Positions 25,101-33,704 of a stretch of DNA of 50,307 bases are shown here, piece after piece. Numbering within the stretch: the first letter of the stretch is position 1; every line of letters starts with the position of its first letter. Position numbers and translations under genes: made by a program. The stretch is taken from the NCBI GenBank assembly GCA_019314375.1, contig JAFCZJ010000024.1:1-50307 (forward strand), read 5' to 3'. Origin of the DNA: Deltaproteobacteria bacterium. GTDB taxonomy: Bacteria; Myxococcota; B64-G9. A model generated the notes under the pieces. That model saw only the letters and a program-made list of their open reading frames with translations. It had not been told where the DNA came from and did no database searches.

Positions 25101-26533
25101 GACACGGGGATCCCGACGCGACCACCGAAGCCTGCAGTGCGCCGACGGGTTACAGCGACAGCCCCACCGACTGCGACGACAACAACAACGCCATCCACCC
25201 GGACGCGACTGAAGTCTGTGACAACACGGCGGACGACGATTGTAACGGGGCCGCCGACGATGAGGACCCAGTCTGCTTCTCTTGCGGCAACGGCATTGTG
25301 CAGGGCGACGAGTCCTGTGACGACGGCGGCAATGAACCGGATGACGGCTGCAATGAGGGCTGCCAGGTCGAGGAGGGCTGGGCCTGCCGCAATCTTGAAT
25401 CCCAAGCCAGCCTTTGCGGAAGCGAGGCCCTTGGCGACACCGTGGTCATCACCGAACTGATGATCGATCCTGCCTGCACAGAGGACGCGGATGGCGAGTG
25501 GATTGAAATTTTCAACGCCAGTGACGCGGATCTGAACCTCGGCGGATGGCGAATCTCCGATGACGGCACCGATGATGCGTTCTTGCCGCAGATTTCCCTG
25601 CCCGCGGCGGGCCGCCTCCTGCTTTGCAAGAACGAAGGCACGGCCTGCAACCTGGTTTTGGCTTTCTCTCTGAGCAACAGCGACGACGAGGTCATCCTCC
25701 ACGACGTGCTCGATACCCTGGTGGACGAGGTCTGGTACGACTCGGCCTCTTTCCCCGTAGAATCCGGGGCGTCCATGCAGCTGGATCCGGGCGCGGACGC
25801 GGCGGGCAACGATCTGGCCGAAAACTGGTGTGCTTCCATCCAGGCTATCGCAGAAGGCTGCGGCGACCTGGGCACACCGGGCCTGGCCAACCTGGGCTGC
25901 GACGCCACATGCTGGGACGCGGACGAAGACGGTCAGATGGATGAAGCCTGCGGCGGCACCGACTGCGACGACGGCAACGCGGACATCAGCCCTTCGGCAA
26001 CAGAAATCTGTGACGACAACATCGACAACGACTGCGACGGCGACACCGATGGGGCTGACGAAGATTGCACGCCGATCTGCCCCGACGCCGACGAGGATGG
26101 CTTTGACGACGCGACTTGCGGCGGCAGCGACTGCGATGACAACAACGCGGCCATCAACCCGGATGCCGACGAGATCTGCGACGACAACATCGACAACGAC
26201 TGTGACGGGGACACCGACGAGGCGGATACAGATTGCCTCGCTCCCTGCGCCGATGAGGATGGAGACGGCCACACCGACGCGACCTGCGGTGGAGACGACT
26301 GCGACGACAACGACGCGGCCGTCAATCCGGAGGCAAGCGAAATTTGCGATGACGGTATCGACAATGACTGCGACGGAGACGCTGACTCAGCCGACACCAT
26401 CGACTGCCCCGACGACGACAACGGCCCAGCAGAAAGCGGCTGTGGTTGCGCCAGCTCAAGTCAAGGAGCCAACAGTGCCTTGTTCCTGATGGGCCTGGCT
26501 CTGATCTGGGTCTTGAGGCGAAAAGAGTTTTAG
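22145..26533 (+). CDS. Large surface protein: CSLREA, beta helix, MopE-like repeats, lamin-tail domain, MYXO-CTERM-like anchor
   Basis: The start at 22145 follows GGAGG and gives 1462 residues. A signal peptide (about 1-24) leads into a CSLREA-like start (FTVDSLADDGD, then GDCTLRAAIEEANA). A right-handed parallel beta helix follows, with repeated N-x-I-x-G-N turns, to about 600. From about 805 come MopE-type metal-binding repeats of the form DCDD...ICNEVDDNCDGDTDEG. Near 1040 there is a Myxococcus-type Cys repeat (CGNGIVQGDESCDDGGNEPDD), and at about 1099-1240 a lamin-tail domain (VVITELMIDP...EWIEIFNASD). More MopE-type repeats follow. The C-terminus is SGCGCASS, a hydrophobic helix and RRKEF, the pattern of a MYXO-CTERM sorting tail. 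It is probably cell-surface anchored and cation-binding. Its 3' end overlaps the amidase gene by 4 bases, tail to tail. Confidence 0.9.
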   Translation: MPKFLTLISMFLTLTLSGGICTAATFTVDSLADDGDTNPGDGNCLVAAGDCTLRAAIEEANALAGADVIEFDLGAGHHTFTPATAYVIDGSDLIIDGFSAAGAAPNTAPAPLPFDPATNLTITIDGTNVNTTAAASILIEANNVTLRGLNVHSGPFHDISIGATHWDLIRNSIQGCFVGTDVTGMIALPAGRSFQNPYYASVALLHGAQANTIGCNDSAACDPSQRNLLSGQNRVGFNYMGCGVLMHGSAAVGDVISQNLVHGNLIGTQAKTTIDASGEVLAALPNRMGLYLTYGTLQNRIWGNTISGNSWKGVHMTAGGATENAENSFLRNFIGLALLSDSPIVDQALPNGGDGFSLVGNCNRNLIGDGDFSNANVISGNDAMGLSISGSSMSPYSGNVIDGNIIGLDSSGAFAMPNGSFGVNLYGPGGNQIGTMGQGNVISGNGQTGIYLSQTDGQLVESNIIGLDITSTQSRPNASHAVVFFSSTNCNIKGNLIAKSAHHGIYALLTDNTNSIEDNTIRDSSNNGIELLGSSPTILRNQILDNRNFGIQISVQDSDPSYGNPGSDVTAQPIIGGEGNANHFDGNWFGGILSTDTHAVNASTLHLDNTFGTNGNPMGTKQQWLIAVELVTANGTPITTGVFSASTSNGLDVNHTLSTPNGGLWGQSPSFNIDSHGTWTNVVSSTYSSNGTFTDAPTFTITASGEGLVGETQFTFDGIGDDLESGNGYPNWIETDGLYRYQIAEVVMLPDADGDGVPDDTDCAPDDPLYYDVTAPCDADSDGYCDANITGQVLSSACPNEGVETFEDPSDCDDDDGAIYPGATEICNEVDDNCDGDTDEGVQNTYYADADGDEFGDPDSTIMACNPPMGYVVNLDDCNDGDANVNPEAAESCNQIDDNCDGDTDEGVLITFYADGDGDGFGTDGNTTEACSAPDGYVDNTTDCDDENSAVHPDATETCNEVDDNCDGDTDEGVLITFYADTDGDGHGDPDATTEACSAPTGYSDSPTDCDDNNNAIHPDATEVCDNTADDDCNGAADDEDPVCFSCGNGIVQGDESCDDGGNEPDDGCNEGCQVEEGWACRNLESQASLCGSEALGDTVVITELMIDPACTEDADGEWIEIFNASDADLNLGGWRISDDGTDDAFLPQISLPAAGRLLLCKNEGTACNLVLAFSLSNSDDEVILHDVLDTLVDEVWYDSASFPVESGASMQLDPGADAAGNDLAENWCASIQAIAEGCGDLGTPGLANLGCDATCWDADEDGQMDEACGGTDCDDGNADISPSATEICDDNIDNDCDGDTDGADEDCTPICPDADEDGFDDATCGGSDCDDNNAAINPDADEICDDNIDNDCDGDTDEADTDCLAPCADEDGDGHTDATCGGDDCDDNDAAVNPEASEICDDGIDNDCDGDADSADTIDCPDDDNGPAESGCGCASSSQGANSALFLMGLALIWVLRRKEF

Positions 26534-28245
26534 TCGAGCAACCGGTGATGCACCTTCGGCGCCTTGCGCGCCACGAAACCTTCTGAAAACCCTGCCAAGG
26601 CCAAGAGCAGGTCCTCTTCGAAGGGCCGCCCCATGGCTTGCATACCGATGGGCATGCCCTCTGAATTGTAGCCTGCCGGAAAACTGATGGCCGGAAGCCC
26701 GGTCAAGTTGGCCGCCGGCGCAAAGCGCATGATCTGCTCCAAGAGGCCGAGGTTGCTCTCGCCGGTACGCGCCACCTTGGCCGAAATCACCGGCGCTGTA
26801 CAGGCGGTGGCCGGGGTCAAGAGCATATCCACCTCGTCCATGGCCCGATTGAAATGCGCGCTGATGCGCATACGCAGACGCTGGGCGTGGATGTAGTCGG
26901 AGGCGCTCAAGCGAGCGGCCAAGGCCAGGTTCATACGCGTGTCGAGACCGAAGTCCTTGCGATGGGCTTTCATGTGCTCGCTCATGGAGGCGGCCATCTC
27001 GCTGACGATGGTCACCATGTGGACCACGCGAAGCAGGCTGAGTTCAGGCAACTCGACTTCCACCAACTCCGCACCCAGGCCCTCGAAATGGGAGAGCATC
27101 TTCTGACATGCCGCCACGATGTCCTCTGAGGCATCTTCGAACCATGGCCGGTAAATACCCAACTTGATTTTCTTGAGATCCGGCCGGCGCATTTCGTCCA
27201 GGCTGACCGATGGCTGCATGTGGGTATTGCTGTCCTCGGGATCGATGCCCGCCATGAGGCCATAGGCCAGGGCCACATCCCGGGCCGTGGCGCCGATGGG
27301 GCCCACATGGGCGACGCTCCAGCACAAAGGAGCGGCCCCGCGTTCGCTGACACGACCGAAAGTAGGTTTGAGGCCGACCAGACCACAGAGCGCCGCGGGA
27401 ATGCGAATGGATCCCCCGCCATCCGCGCCCACGGCCACCGGCCCCAAGCCCGCCGCCACGCAGGCCGCCGGACCGGAAGAGGAACCGCCCGTAGCACGAG
27501 TCGGATCGTAGGGATTTCTCGCCGCACCGTGATGCGGGTTGACGCCGGTCACGCCCAAGCCGATTTCGTGCATGTTGGCCTTGCCGATGAGCACGGCACC
27601 TGCCCGACGCAAGCTCGCCACGACCCAGGCGTCTTCTTCGGCCGGGGTCTTGCCGAGAAAACGCGTCCCGACGGTGGTCCCGTAACCCTTCTGATCCAAC
27701 TCGTCTTTAATCGCCACAGGCACGCCGTCCAAGGGGCCCAGGGAAATGCCCCCGGCGTAGCGACGCGTGGCGTCTTTGGCCTGCCGCATCACGTCTTCTT
27801 CATCCTGTGAAATGAAGGCCCTCATGGGCGGGTCTCGCTCATCGTCAGCACGACAGGCGGCCAAAATCTTTTCAGCCACTTTCTCCGGCGTGCTCTTGCC
27901 TTCTTTGAAAGCTTGCACCAAATCCGCGGACGTCTCGAAGCGAAATGAAGACTCGGCCGCCTTGGAGGCGGGCAAAGCCTGCAAGCACTCGGCATCCAAT
28001 GGCCCCGCCGACAAGTCCGGCTCCTCGACCCGGGGCAAAGGCGGGGTGAGCGGATGCAAGGCATCAGCCTGGGCCGCGCGCATCGCCTTAACGCCGGTCT
28101 GGGCCAATAAATTTCCCGCCAACAGGGCCCCCGTGGCACCGTTTTCCACCAATGCGCAAAGTATCTTCAGGCTTACGCCCGAGGCCACCGGCGCCTTGAT
28201 GGGTTTCAGATCGTAAATCACTTCTTTCTTGCCCTTGTTGCTCAT
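26530..28245 (-). CDS. Amidase signature family enzyme
   Basis: The ATG at 28245 follows AGGGAGGG; the product is 571 residues. The amidase signature core has the Ser-cisSer-Lys triad: K180 in VAIKDE, the serines in GGSSSGPAA at about 253-259, and S279 in GGGSIRIPA. Family members hydrolyse carboxamides, or act as the GatA subunit that transamidates tRNA. There is no gatB or gatC here, and about 110 extra N-terminal residues without recognisable motifs, so a general amidase is likelier than GatA. The extension has no clear signal peptide. The SGNH lipoprotein gene lies 9 bases upstream on the same strand, so the two are probably co-transcribed. Confidence 0.92.
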   Translation of the reverse strand: MSNKGKKEVIYDLKPIKAPVASGVSLKILCALVENGATGALLAGNLLAQTGVKAMRAAQADALHPLTPPLPRVEEPDLSAGPLDAECLQALPASKAAESSFRFETSADLVQAFKEGKSTPEKVAEKILAACRADDERDPPMRAFISQDEEDVMRQAKDATRRYAGGISLGPLDGVPVAIKDELDQKGYGTTVGTRFLGKTPAEEDAWVVASLRRAGAVLIGKANMHEIGLGVTGVNPHHGAARNPYDPTRATGGSSSGPAACVAAGLGPVAVGADGGGSIRIPAALCGLVGLKPTFGRVSERGAAPLCWSVAHVGPIGATARDVALAYGLMAGIDPEDSNTHMQPSVSLDEMRRPDLKKIKLGIYRPWFEDASEDIVAACQKMLSHFEGLGAELVEVELPELSLLRVVHMVTIVSEMAASMSEHMKAHRKDFGLDTRMNLALAARLSASDYIHAQRLRMRISAHFNRAMDEVDMLLTPATACTAPVISAKVARTGESNLGLLEQIMRFAPAANLTGLPAISFPAGYNSEGMPIGMQAMGRPFEEDLLLALAGFSEGFVARKAPKVHHRLLD

Positions 28246-28254
28246 CTACCCTCC

Positions 28255-29343
28255 CTATCGGACGATGCCATAATGCTTGCTCTGTCCGAAAGATCCGCCG
28301 CCAATCCGTGCGCAGCCGAAAGACTGCAAAAACTCGTCGGCAACCCAATCATGACCAACCGCATTGAAGTGCAACTCATCTACCAACAAATCGTCCAGGG
28401 TCGCAACGTCTGCCCAAGCGCTATACAGATCGACAAGCAGCAAGCGGTCTTCATATGTGATGGAGCTGCGAATGAGTTCGATTGCCTCACCCAGCTTGGC
28501 GATGATCGTCGGCTGCAAGGCCTCGCCAATCCAATAAGCCCAAGCATCTGAGCGCCCATAATTGGGATAAAGCAGGTAAGCCACATCCACGTCTGGATTT
28601 TCTGCCCGGATCTCGGCCACGATGGCGCGCACCCGCTCCAATACGATCAGGACAAAATCATTCAGCCCGTTGAACAGCCCGTCGATGTCACCTGCCTGAA
28701 ACTTGTCGTTGGCAAAGTAAAGCACGTCGTTGCCGCCCAAGGAAATCAAGATCAGATCAGCTGAGGCAAAATCATCTCTCAGTTCCTCGAAGCGCCGCAT
28801 GCCGGGAATCCAATCGGCGCTTTCGGTGCCGGCCTCGGCGGCATTGATGGATTCAACAACGGCCAACTCGCCCAGGCGCTCGGCCACCAAGGCAGGAAAA
28901 CGCGGGCTTCCACCCCAGACCGGCAAACTATCACCGATGGTCACCATCTTGACCGAACCACCGTCGAGAGCGGAGACCAGGCGCGATGCCAGGTTTTTCG
29001 ACGCGGTCCATTCCTCAGAGATCAACTCGGGTCCTACGTGATAAAGCCCGGGAGCCAATTCACCGAATGCAAAGAAACCATCCTCACAGGTGAAAAAAGT
29101 ACGCATCCCGGAGGATCCGCGCAGGACAACCTCTCGCTCAACATCAAAAGCATCACCTCGGTGATAGCCCGCTTCGTAAAGGGAGAGATCACTCAAGTCC
29201 AAGTCGTGGTAAACCACACCGGTGATCGCCGGTGCCTTCTGTCCCTCCGAATAATCACATCCCTCAATCACGGGTTCTGATTCGCCCCCGCCGCAGGCGG
29301 CCAGCCAAAATAAACACACGAAATACCCAAGAATGCTTTTCAT
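28255..29343 (-). CDS. SGNH/GDSL hydrolase lipoprotein
   Basis: The 362-residue protein has a lipobox L-A-A-C with Cys17 and a short Gly/Glu linker. From about residue 130 it has the SGNH blocks: GDSL at 137-140 with S139 as nucleophile, GGND at 203-206 for the oxyanion hole, and D-E-L-H at 322-325 with D322 and H325. Residues 30-120 are an unassigned N-terminal domain. Such enzymes cut esters or acyl groups on lipids, polysaccharides or peptidoglycan, here outside the inner membrane. The substrate is unknown. The start at 29343 is preceded by GAGG. It is followed 9 bases later by the amidase gene. Confidence 0.88.
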   Translation of the reverse strand: MKSILGYFVCLFWLAACGGGESEPVIEGCDYSEGQKAPAITGVVYHDLDLSDLSLYEAGYHRGDAFDVEREVVLRGSSGMRTFFTCEDGFFAFGELAPGLYHVGPELISEEWTASKNLASRLVSALDGGSVKMVTIGDSLPVWGGSPRFPALVAERLGELAVVESINAAEAGTESADWIPGMRRFEELRDDFASADLILISLGGNDVLYFANDKFQAGDIDGLFNGLNDFVLIVLERVRAIVAEIRAENPDVDVAYLLYPNYGRSDAWAYWIGEALQPTIIAKLGEAIELIRSSITYEDRLLLVDLYSAWADVATLDDLLVDELHFNAVGHDWVADEFLQSFGCARIGGGSFGQSKHYGIVR

Positions 29344-29406
29344 CTAAAGCCTCGCAAATAACCAAGTGGAGGCCCCATCATACCAGCCCCCTTTCAGACG
29401 GAATAA

Positions 29407-30051
29407 TCAGGGCGTGGCAGCCAGAACTTCCAAGCCGCTGCGGGCATTGAGGTTGCTCCGTCGGATGCGAAGCACCTGGTCGAACATTTTTTTGGCCTCT
29501 GCCTTGCGGCCCATGCGCAGATAGGTCCAACCCTGCCCCAGCATCATCTCCAACTCGCTGGGGTAGGCATCCAAGACCTGCTGATACTGTTTCAGGGCCT
29601 TGGCGTACTTGCCCTGAGAAAAGTATATGAAAGCCAGGCGGCTGCCCGCCAGGTAGTGATGAGGCGCGAGCAAGCAAAGCTCTTCGCCGAGTTTTTCGGC
29701 CACAGCCCACTGCCTGGCCGCCATCAAGGGCAGCATCAAGCCGAGCTTGGGCTCGATGGCCTTGGGACGCATGGTCGAGGCCTTTTTGTAGTAGGTGATG
29801 GACTCGTCGTGGCGAGCCTTTCGGTAGTACAACCAAGCGGTTCTCAAGGTGGCGATGTAGTTGCCTGTGTCCTTACGCAGCACCTGCAACACATCATTGA
29901 GGGCACGGTCCATGTTGCCGGTGGCCTCGTAGGCAAAAGAGGACTCGAAAAGTTCAGGGATGCCATCTTCCGCCTGCGCGAAGGAGCTCTTTGCGCCAAC
30001 CAAAGTCAACCACACGGCCATCACGCCCAATGCCAGCCTCTTGCCTGTCAT
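29407..30051 (-). CDS. Exported TPR protein, last gene of the PqqD-like operon
   Basis: The ATG at 30051 follows AGGAGA. A signal peptide spans about residues 1-25 (cleavage near SFA-QA). Residues 30-210 form about five tetratricopeptide repeats, for example IATLRTAWLYYRKARHDES and SRLAFIYFSQGKYAKALKQ. It lies 27 bases after the TPR/barrel gene and in the same direction, so it is probably the final gene of the six-gene block. It should act as a periplasmic scaffold for the outer-membrane or peptidase components. No enzymatic motif is seen. Confidence 0.85.
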   Translation of the reverse strand: MTGKRLALGVMAVWLTLVGAKSSFAQAEDGIPELFESSFAYEATGNMDRALNDVLQVLRKDTGNYIATLRTAWLYYRKARHDESITYYKKASTMRPKAIEPKLGLMLPLMAARQWAVAEKLGEELCLLAPHHYLAGSRLAFIYFSQGKYAKALKQYQQVLDAYPSELEMMLGQGWTYLRMGRKAEAKKMFDQVLRIRRSNLNARSGLEVLAATP

Positions 30052-30078
30052 GTTTCGTTCTCCTCTCGAAGGGTCACA

Positions 30079-31542
30079 TCAATACCATGCGCGCAGACCA
30101 GCCACACCACCGACGAGCATGAAGTCCGCGTCCGCGCCGTCCTGCTGGTCTCCAAAAAGATGCCGGAACTCGGCAAACAAAGACCAGTGCCGGCTAATGT
30201 TTACGTGGGTCCCAACCTGATAACCGGCAAGAAAACGATCGTCGTTATTCCAGATCGACCAGCCCCCATCATCCACAGCAAAGCGGCGCAGTCCATAAAA
30301 GCCGCCGGCGTGCAGGCTCCAATTCTCCAAGGCCTGCCAGCTCAAACAAAACTTGCCGGAACCATACCAGGTCCAGCCTGTTTCAACGCTCCCCCAGGCA
30401 CCGGGCACCCTCAGGACGCTTCTCTTCCATAAGCCGATGGCCTCGCCACCGACGAAAAGATCCACATCGCCTGGCAGATGCCAACGCAAACCCGGAGAGA
30501 CCTGCAGAGCCATCAGCGCCCCGTACCAGGTTCCGCTGAGTTCAAGATCAAAATCCACGACCTCGCCCAGACGCTGCATCTTGGCGCTGATGACGGGCGT
30601 GCTGTGGATGAATTCATTGTCCGCCACAAGATAAGTAAAGACCCCACGCCATCGCCAGGCCCCTTCAGCGTACCCAAAAGACAAAACTGGATTGGATTGA
30701 CCATAGTCCCCGTCAGAAAACTTGGCGGAGGCCTTGATCAAGGTGAGGCCGGCCACCAGTTCCACGCCGTTTTCAAAGGTCAGGGCGGCGGCCAAACTGA
30801 GGGTTGCCAAGCTTAGCTGATCGGTCTGCCCGCTGTAACTCAACAAACCGGAATACAGCGAGCCGCTAAAAATCACACCCTTCGAGTCACCCGATTCCAG
30901 GCAGGCCTCCACCCGGGGATCGTTTTTGAGCGTCTCCGCAGCCAAGGCACATTGGCGATGCCCATCATCCAGATCGCCGGCCCGCAAGCGGCACCAGCCC
31001 AGCCCCAATCGCATCTCCGGGTCATTCGGACTTTCGCGCAGAACCCGCCGATACATGGGTTCGGCCTCTTCGAAGCGCTCCAGCATGGACAATGTGTAGG
31101 CCTGGCGCCTCAGCGCCCAGAGGTTGTCCGGGTTAAGCTTGAGCAGTTGATCGCCCACCTTCCACGCTTCGGGAAAATTCTCTGCCTTGAGCAAACAAGC
31201 CTGCTGACCCAACAAAGGGTCCTCGGAGGCGGGGGCATGCGAACTTGCTGCCCGGTAATGAACGAGTGCCTCCGGACAACGCTCGGCTTGCAGCAGCAAC
31301 CAGCCCAGGCGCAGTCGTGTATCGTAGACATCGGCGAGGGCCAGGGCCTTCTCGGCCGAAAGCAGGGCCGCATCCGGATGGCCGGCCATTTCCTGCCGCC
31401 AGCTTATGGCAAGCCACAAGTCCAAACGATTGGGTTGCGCGGCAAGCTCCACCCGCAGCTGCTCGATGGCTTGCTCGTGAGCCGAAGCCTGCCCGGGCCC
31501 TGAAGCCAACAGCAACCAAGCCATGGCCAAACACCAATTCAT
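30079..31542 (-). CDS. TPR domain plus outer-membrane beta-barrel protein
   Basis: The 487-residue protein starts with a signal peptide (about 1-22) followed by TPR helices to about 220. The remainder shows alternating hydrophobic and polar strands with many Gly and aromatic residues (GVELVAGLTLIKASAKF, RWRGVFTYLVADNEF). It ends in GGVAGLRAWY, so an aromatic C-terminus as in outer-membrane barrels. This resembles the YaiO/TPR-barrel layout, with periplasmic TPRs feeding a pore. The start overlaps the stop of the urea-transporter/M23 gene by 4 bases (ATGA), so translation is coupled. Likely role: the outer-membrane part of the operon-encoded envelope system. The cargo is unknown. Confidence 0.82.
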   Translation of the reverse strand: MNWCLAMAWLLLASGPGQASAHEQAIEQLRVELAAQPNRLDLWLAISWRQEMAGHPDAALLSAEKALALADVYDTRLRLGWLLLQAERCPEALVHYRAASSHAPASEDPLLGQQACLLKAENFPEAWKVGDQLLKLNPDNLWALRRQAYTLSMLERFEEAEPMYRRVLRESPNDPEMRLGLGWCRLRAGDLDDGHRQCALAAETLKNDPRVEACLESGDSKGVIFSGSLYSGLLSYSGQTDQLSLATLSLAAALTFENGVELVAGLTLIKASAKFSDGDYGQSNPVLSFGYAEGAWRWRGVFTYLVADNEFIHSTPVISAKMQRLGEVVDFDLELSGTWYGALMALQVSPGLRWHLPGDVDLFVGGEAIGLWKRSVLRVPGAWGSVETGWTWYGSGKFCLSWQALENWSLHAGGFYGLRRFAVDDGGWSIWNNDDRFLAGYQVGTHVNISRHWSLFAEFRHLFGDQQDGADADFMLVGGVAGLRAWY

Positions 31543-33704
31543 GCACTCACCCGCGCTTTCAGGATTTGTTCATCACCCAGAAAGCCATCGATGGCCACCG
31601 GCCCCGAACCCGGTTCGAATTCAATTTCAATGCGGTCCGGCAATCGCCGGCTTGCCCAGGGCGCACCTTCCAGTTGCAGCCGGGTCACCAGGCGCACCGA
31701 CGCCGGCATCCGACCCGGCATGAGATGACTGCTCGTCGTCAAGCGGTTGAGCTCGAAAAACGGCAGGGCGAGTTCATGCAGCAGTCGCCCCGCAGCCGAC
31801 AGGAAAACCTCCGGGGAAGGCTGATCATCCCAGCCCAGATCCCGATCCTTGAGGTAAGGCAGGCGCGGCATGCCCAAATAAAACAAAGCCAAGAGCCTGG
31901 TTTTTGAGCCTTCGTAGTCCAACAAAGTCGTGTAGTGATCGTCAGCAAAAAAACGCAGGCGAGCTCTTCCCTCCTCGTCTTGCAGCAACCGGGTCCCCAA
32001 AGAATCGATCTTGCTCTGCCAGCGTTCTTCTCCCCTGCGCTCACCTTGCTCAATCTGCCATCGCCAACTCAGTCCAGGTGCCAAGGTCACAGCGGCCCGC
32101 ACCACTTCGTCCACGTCCACCCCTTCCACGAGGCTGTCGGTTGTCGGGCTTCCATGGGTCACATAGACCCCGTCCGAGTCGGCCTCTGTAAAACTACGGT
32201 AGTGGATGAACTCGGCCTGACGAGTCTGGGCACCGACCTCCGCCGAGGCCTGGATCTGCATGTGCAAGTGGGGAATGGGGGAACGGCCCGAATTGCCCAC
32301 CTTGGCGAGAATCTGCCCCTTGGTCACGGTCTCGCCCTCAGCCACCGTCACCGAGTCCTTGGCCAAGTGACAAAGCGCCGAGAAAACGTCCGCTCCATGC
32401 CAGAGGATGACCAAATTGCCCCAGTTGTTCTGCGTATCCACTTCGCCGACCGGGTTGTCCGCCAGGTGCTTGACCACCCGCATGACCCGACCCTCCGCCG
32501 GTGCCATGACCGGCTTGCCCCAGGCAAAGTAATCATCCACCTTCTCGCCTTCCCCTCGGAAACGCCTGCCCTCTTCGTCGTCCACCTCGAAATCCCAGGC
32601 ATGGGACCAAAGGCCCTGATGCGTGGTGGTGCCTTCAGGCCCTTGACTTACCAGCCATCGGCCCATGACGGGCAGGTAGAACACAGGCATGCGGGGATCG
32701 GGATAACGACGCGCCATGTAAGTCGAGCGGCTCAAGTTGCGCTCGGGGCTGTCCGGATCGCCGGATACCATTTGCAAGCGACCCGCTTTGGGCCGGATCA
32801 GCATCGCAAACAAAATAAGCTGCACGGCCATGATGAAGGGCATGGCCAAGATCGGCAGGCCCAAAGGCTTGAACAAGCTCATGGCGGCCGCCGACAAGAG
32901 GGCCGCCAAAGCCGCGGCCACGGCGGCAAGCAGCATGCTGGCCGGCCTCAGGACCAACCAGATGCCGCCCACGGCGATGGCGGTCAAGATGAAGTTAAAG
33001 CCGATGTACTCACTGGACAGATCAGACGCCACTCCGCCCAAGACCCGATACACGGCCCAACCTGACGCAAAACCGATGACGGACAGGATCCAGGCCCATC
33101 GAGAAAAAATCAGCAGGCCCGCCATCACCAACATGCCCGACAGAACGCTGAGCTGAAAAAACGCCGCCCCCAAAGAGCGCAGGTAAAGCTCGAACCATTC
33201 CGGCAGCCAACCGGCCCCCAGGCCCGCCACCAACACCGTGTCCACCGTGAACTCCACCCCGGCAAAACGACGGGTGGCCAGAAGGGCGATCCAGGTCACA
33301 AAAACAAAAGCCAGGCTCAATACAGGCAGGCCCAAGTACCTCTCGGAAAGATTCCTAAGCCCCGCGGCAAAAAGGACCGTCAACAAACTGGCCAGAACCA
33401 GCACCAGGGCGAAGGCCGGCGAAAAGCGAAAAAAGAGCCCCAAGGCCAAACCCACCAGCAAGCCGTTGAAGGCATAGTAGCCCTCTTCGATATGCTTGTG
33501 GGGACGCCCCAAGACAAGAGCCCAAACATTGGTCAGAAGGAGGGCCACCAGGCCGGAGAGCCCGTGCCAGGGCACCACGAAAGTCGCCGCCAAAAACAGA
33601 AGACCACTGATATACCGTTTGCCGAAGTAAATCTGAGCGTAGCCCCACAAGATGGACCGAAGAACGCCCTTGGCGTGGCCCAGACTGTCGGTGAAAGTCG
33701 GCAT
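31539..33704 (-). CDS. Urea-transporter-like membrane domain fused to M23 metallopeptidase
   Basis: The product is 721 residues. Residues about 20-310 are a polytopic membrane domain resembling bacterial urea transporters: EEGYYAFNGLLVGLALGLFF and YIGFNFILTAIAVGG occupy the places of the two urea-transporter repeats. Residues about 360-500 are an M23/LytM peptidase: HAWDFEVDDEEG supplies the first zinc His and Asp (His near 366), WGNLVILWHG and HLHMQ (near 478) supply the rest. A C-terminal 200-residue region is unassigned. M23 enzymes normally cut peptidoglycan in the periplasm. If the peptidase is periplasmic, the channel may position it or move small products. It starts inside the upstream stop (TGATG). 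A fused gene is seen directly, with no frameshift. Function is inferred only. Confidence 0.85.
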   Translation of the reverse strand: MPTFTDSLGHAKGVLRSILWGYAQIYFGKRYISGLLFLAATFVVPWHGLSGLVALLLTNVWALVLGRPHKHIEEGYYAFNGLLVGLALGLFFRFSPAFALVLVLASLLTVLFAAGLRNLSERYLGLPVLSLAFVFVTWIALLATRRFAGVEFTVDTVLVAGLGAGWLPEWFELYLRSLGAAFFQLSVLSGMLVMAGLLIFSRWAWILSVIGFASGWAVYRVLGGVASDLSSEYIGFNFILTAIAVGGIWLVLRPASMLLAAVAAALAALLSAAAMSLFKPLGLPILAMPFIMAVQLILFAMLIRPKAGRLQMVSGDPDSPERNLSRSTYMARRYPDPRMPVFYLPVMGRWLVSQGPEGTTTHQGLWSHAWDFEVDDEEGRRFRGEGEKVDDYFAWGKPVMAPAEGRVMRVVKHLADNPVGEVDTQNNWGNLVILWHGADVFSALCHLAKDSVTVAEGETVTKGQILAKVGNSGRSPIPHLHMQIQASAEVGAQTRQAEFIHYRSFTEADSDGVYVTHGSPTTDSLVEGVDVDEVVRAAVTLAPGLSWRWQIEQGERRGEERWQSKIDSLGTRLLQDEEGRARLRFFADDHYTTLLDYEGSKTRLLALFYLGMPRLPYLKDRDLGWDDQPSPEVFLSAAGRLLHELALPFFELNRLTTSSHLMPGRMPASVRLVTRLQLEGAPWASRRLPDRIEIEFEPGSGPVAIDGFLGDEQILKARVSA

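Noticed and set aside
26530-28245. GatA subunit of the tRNA amidotransferase
   Set aside because: No gatB or gatC gene is near, and the protein has a long N-terminal extension that GatA lacks; a general amidase is safer.
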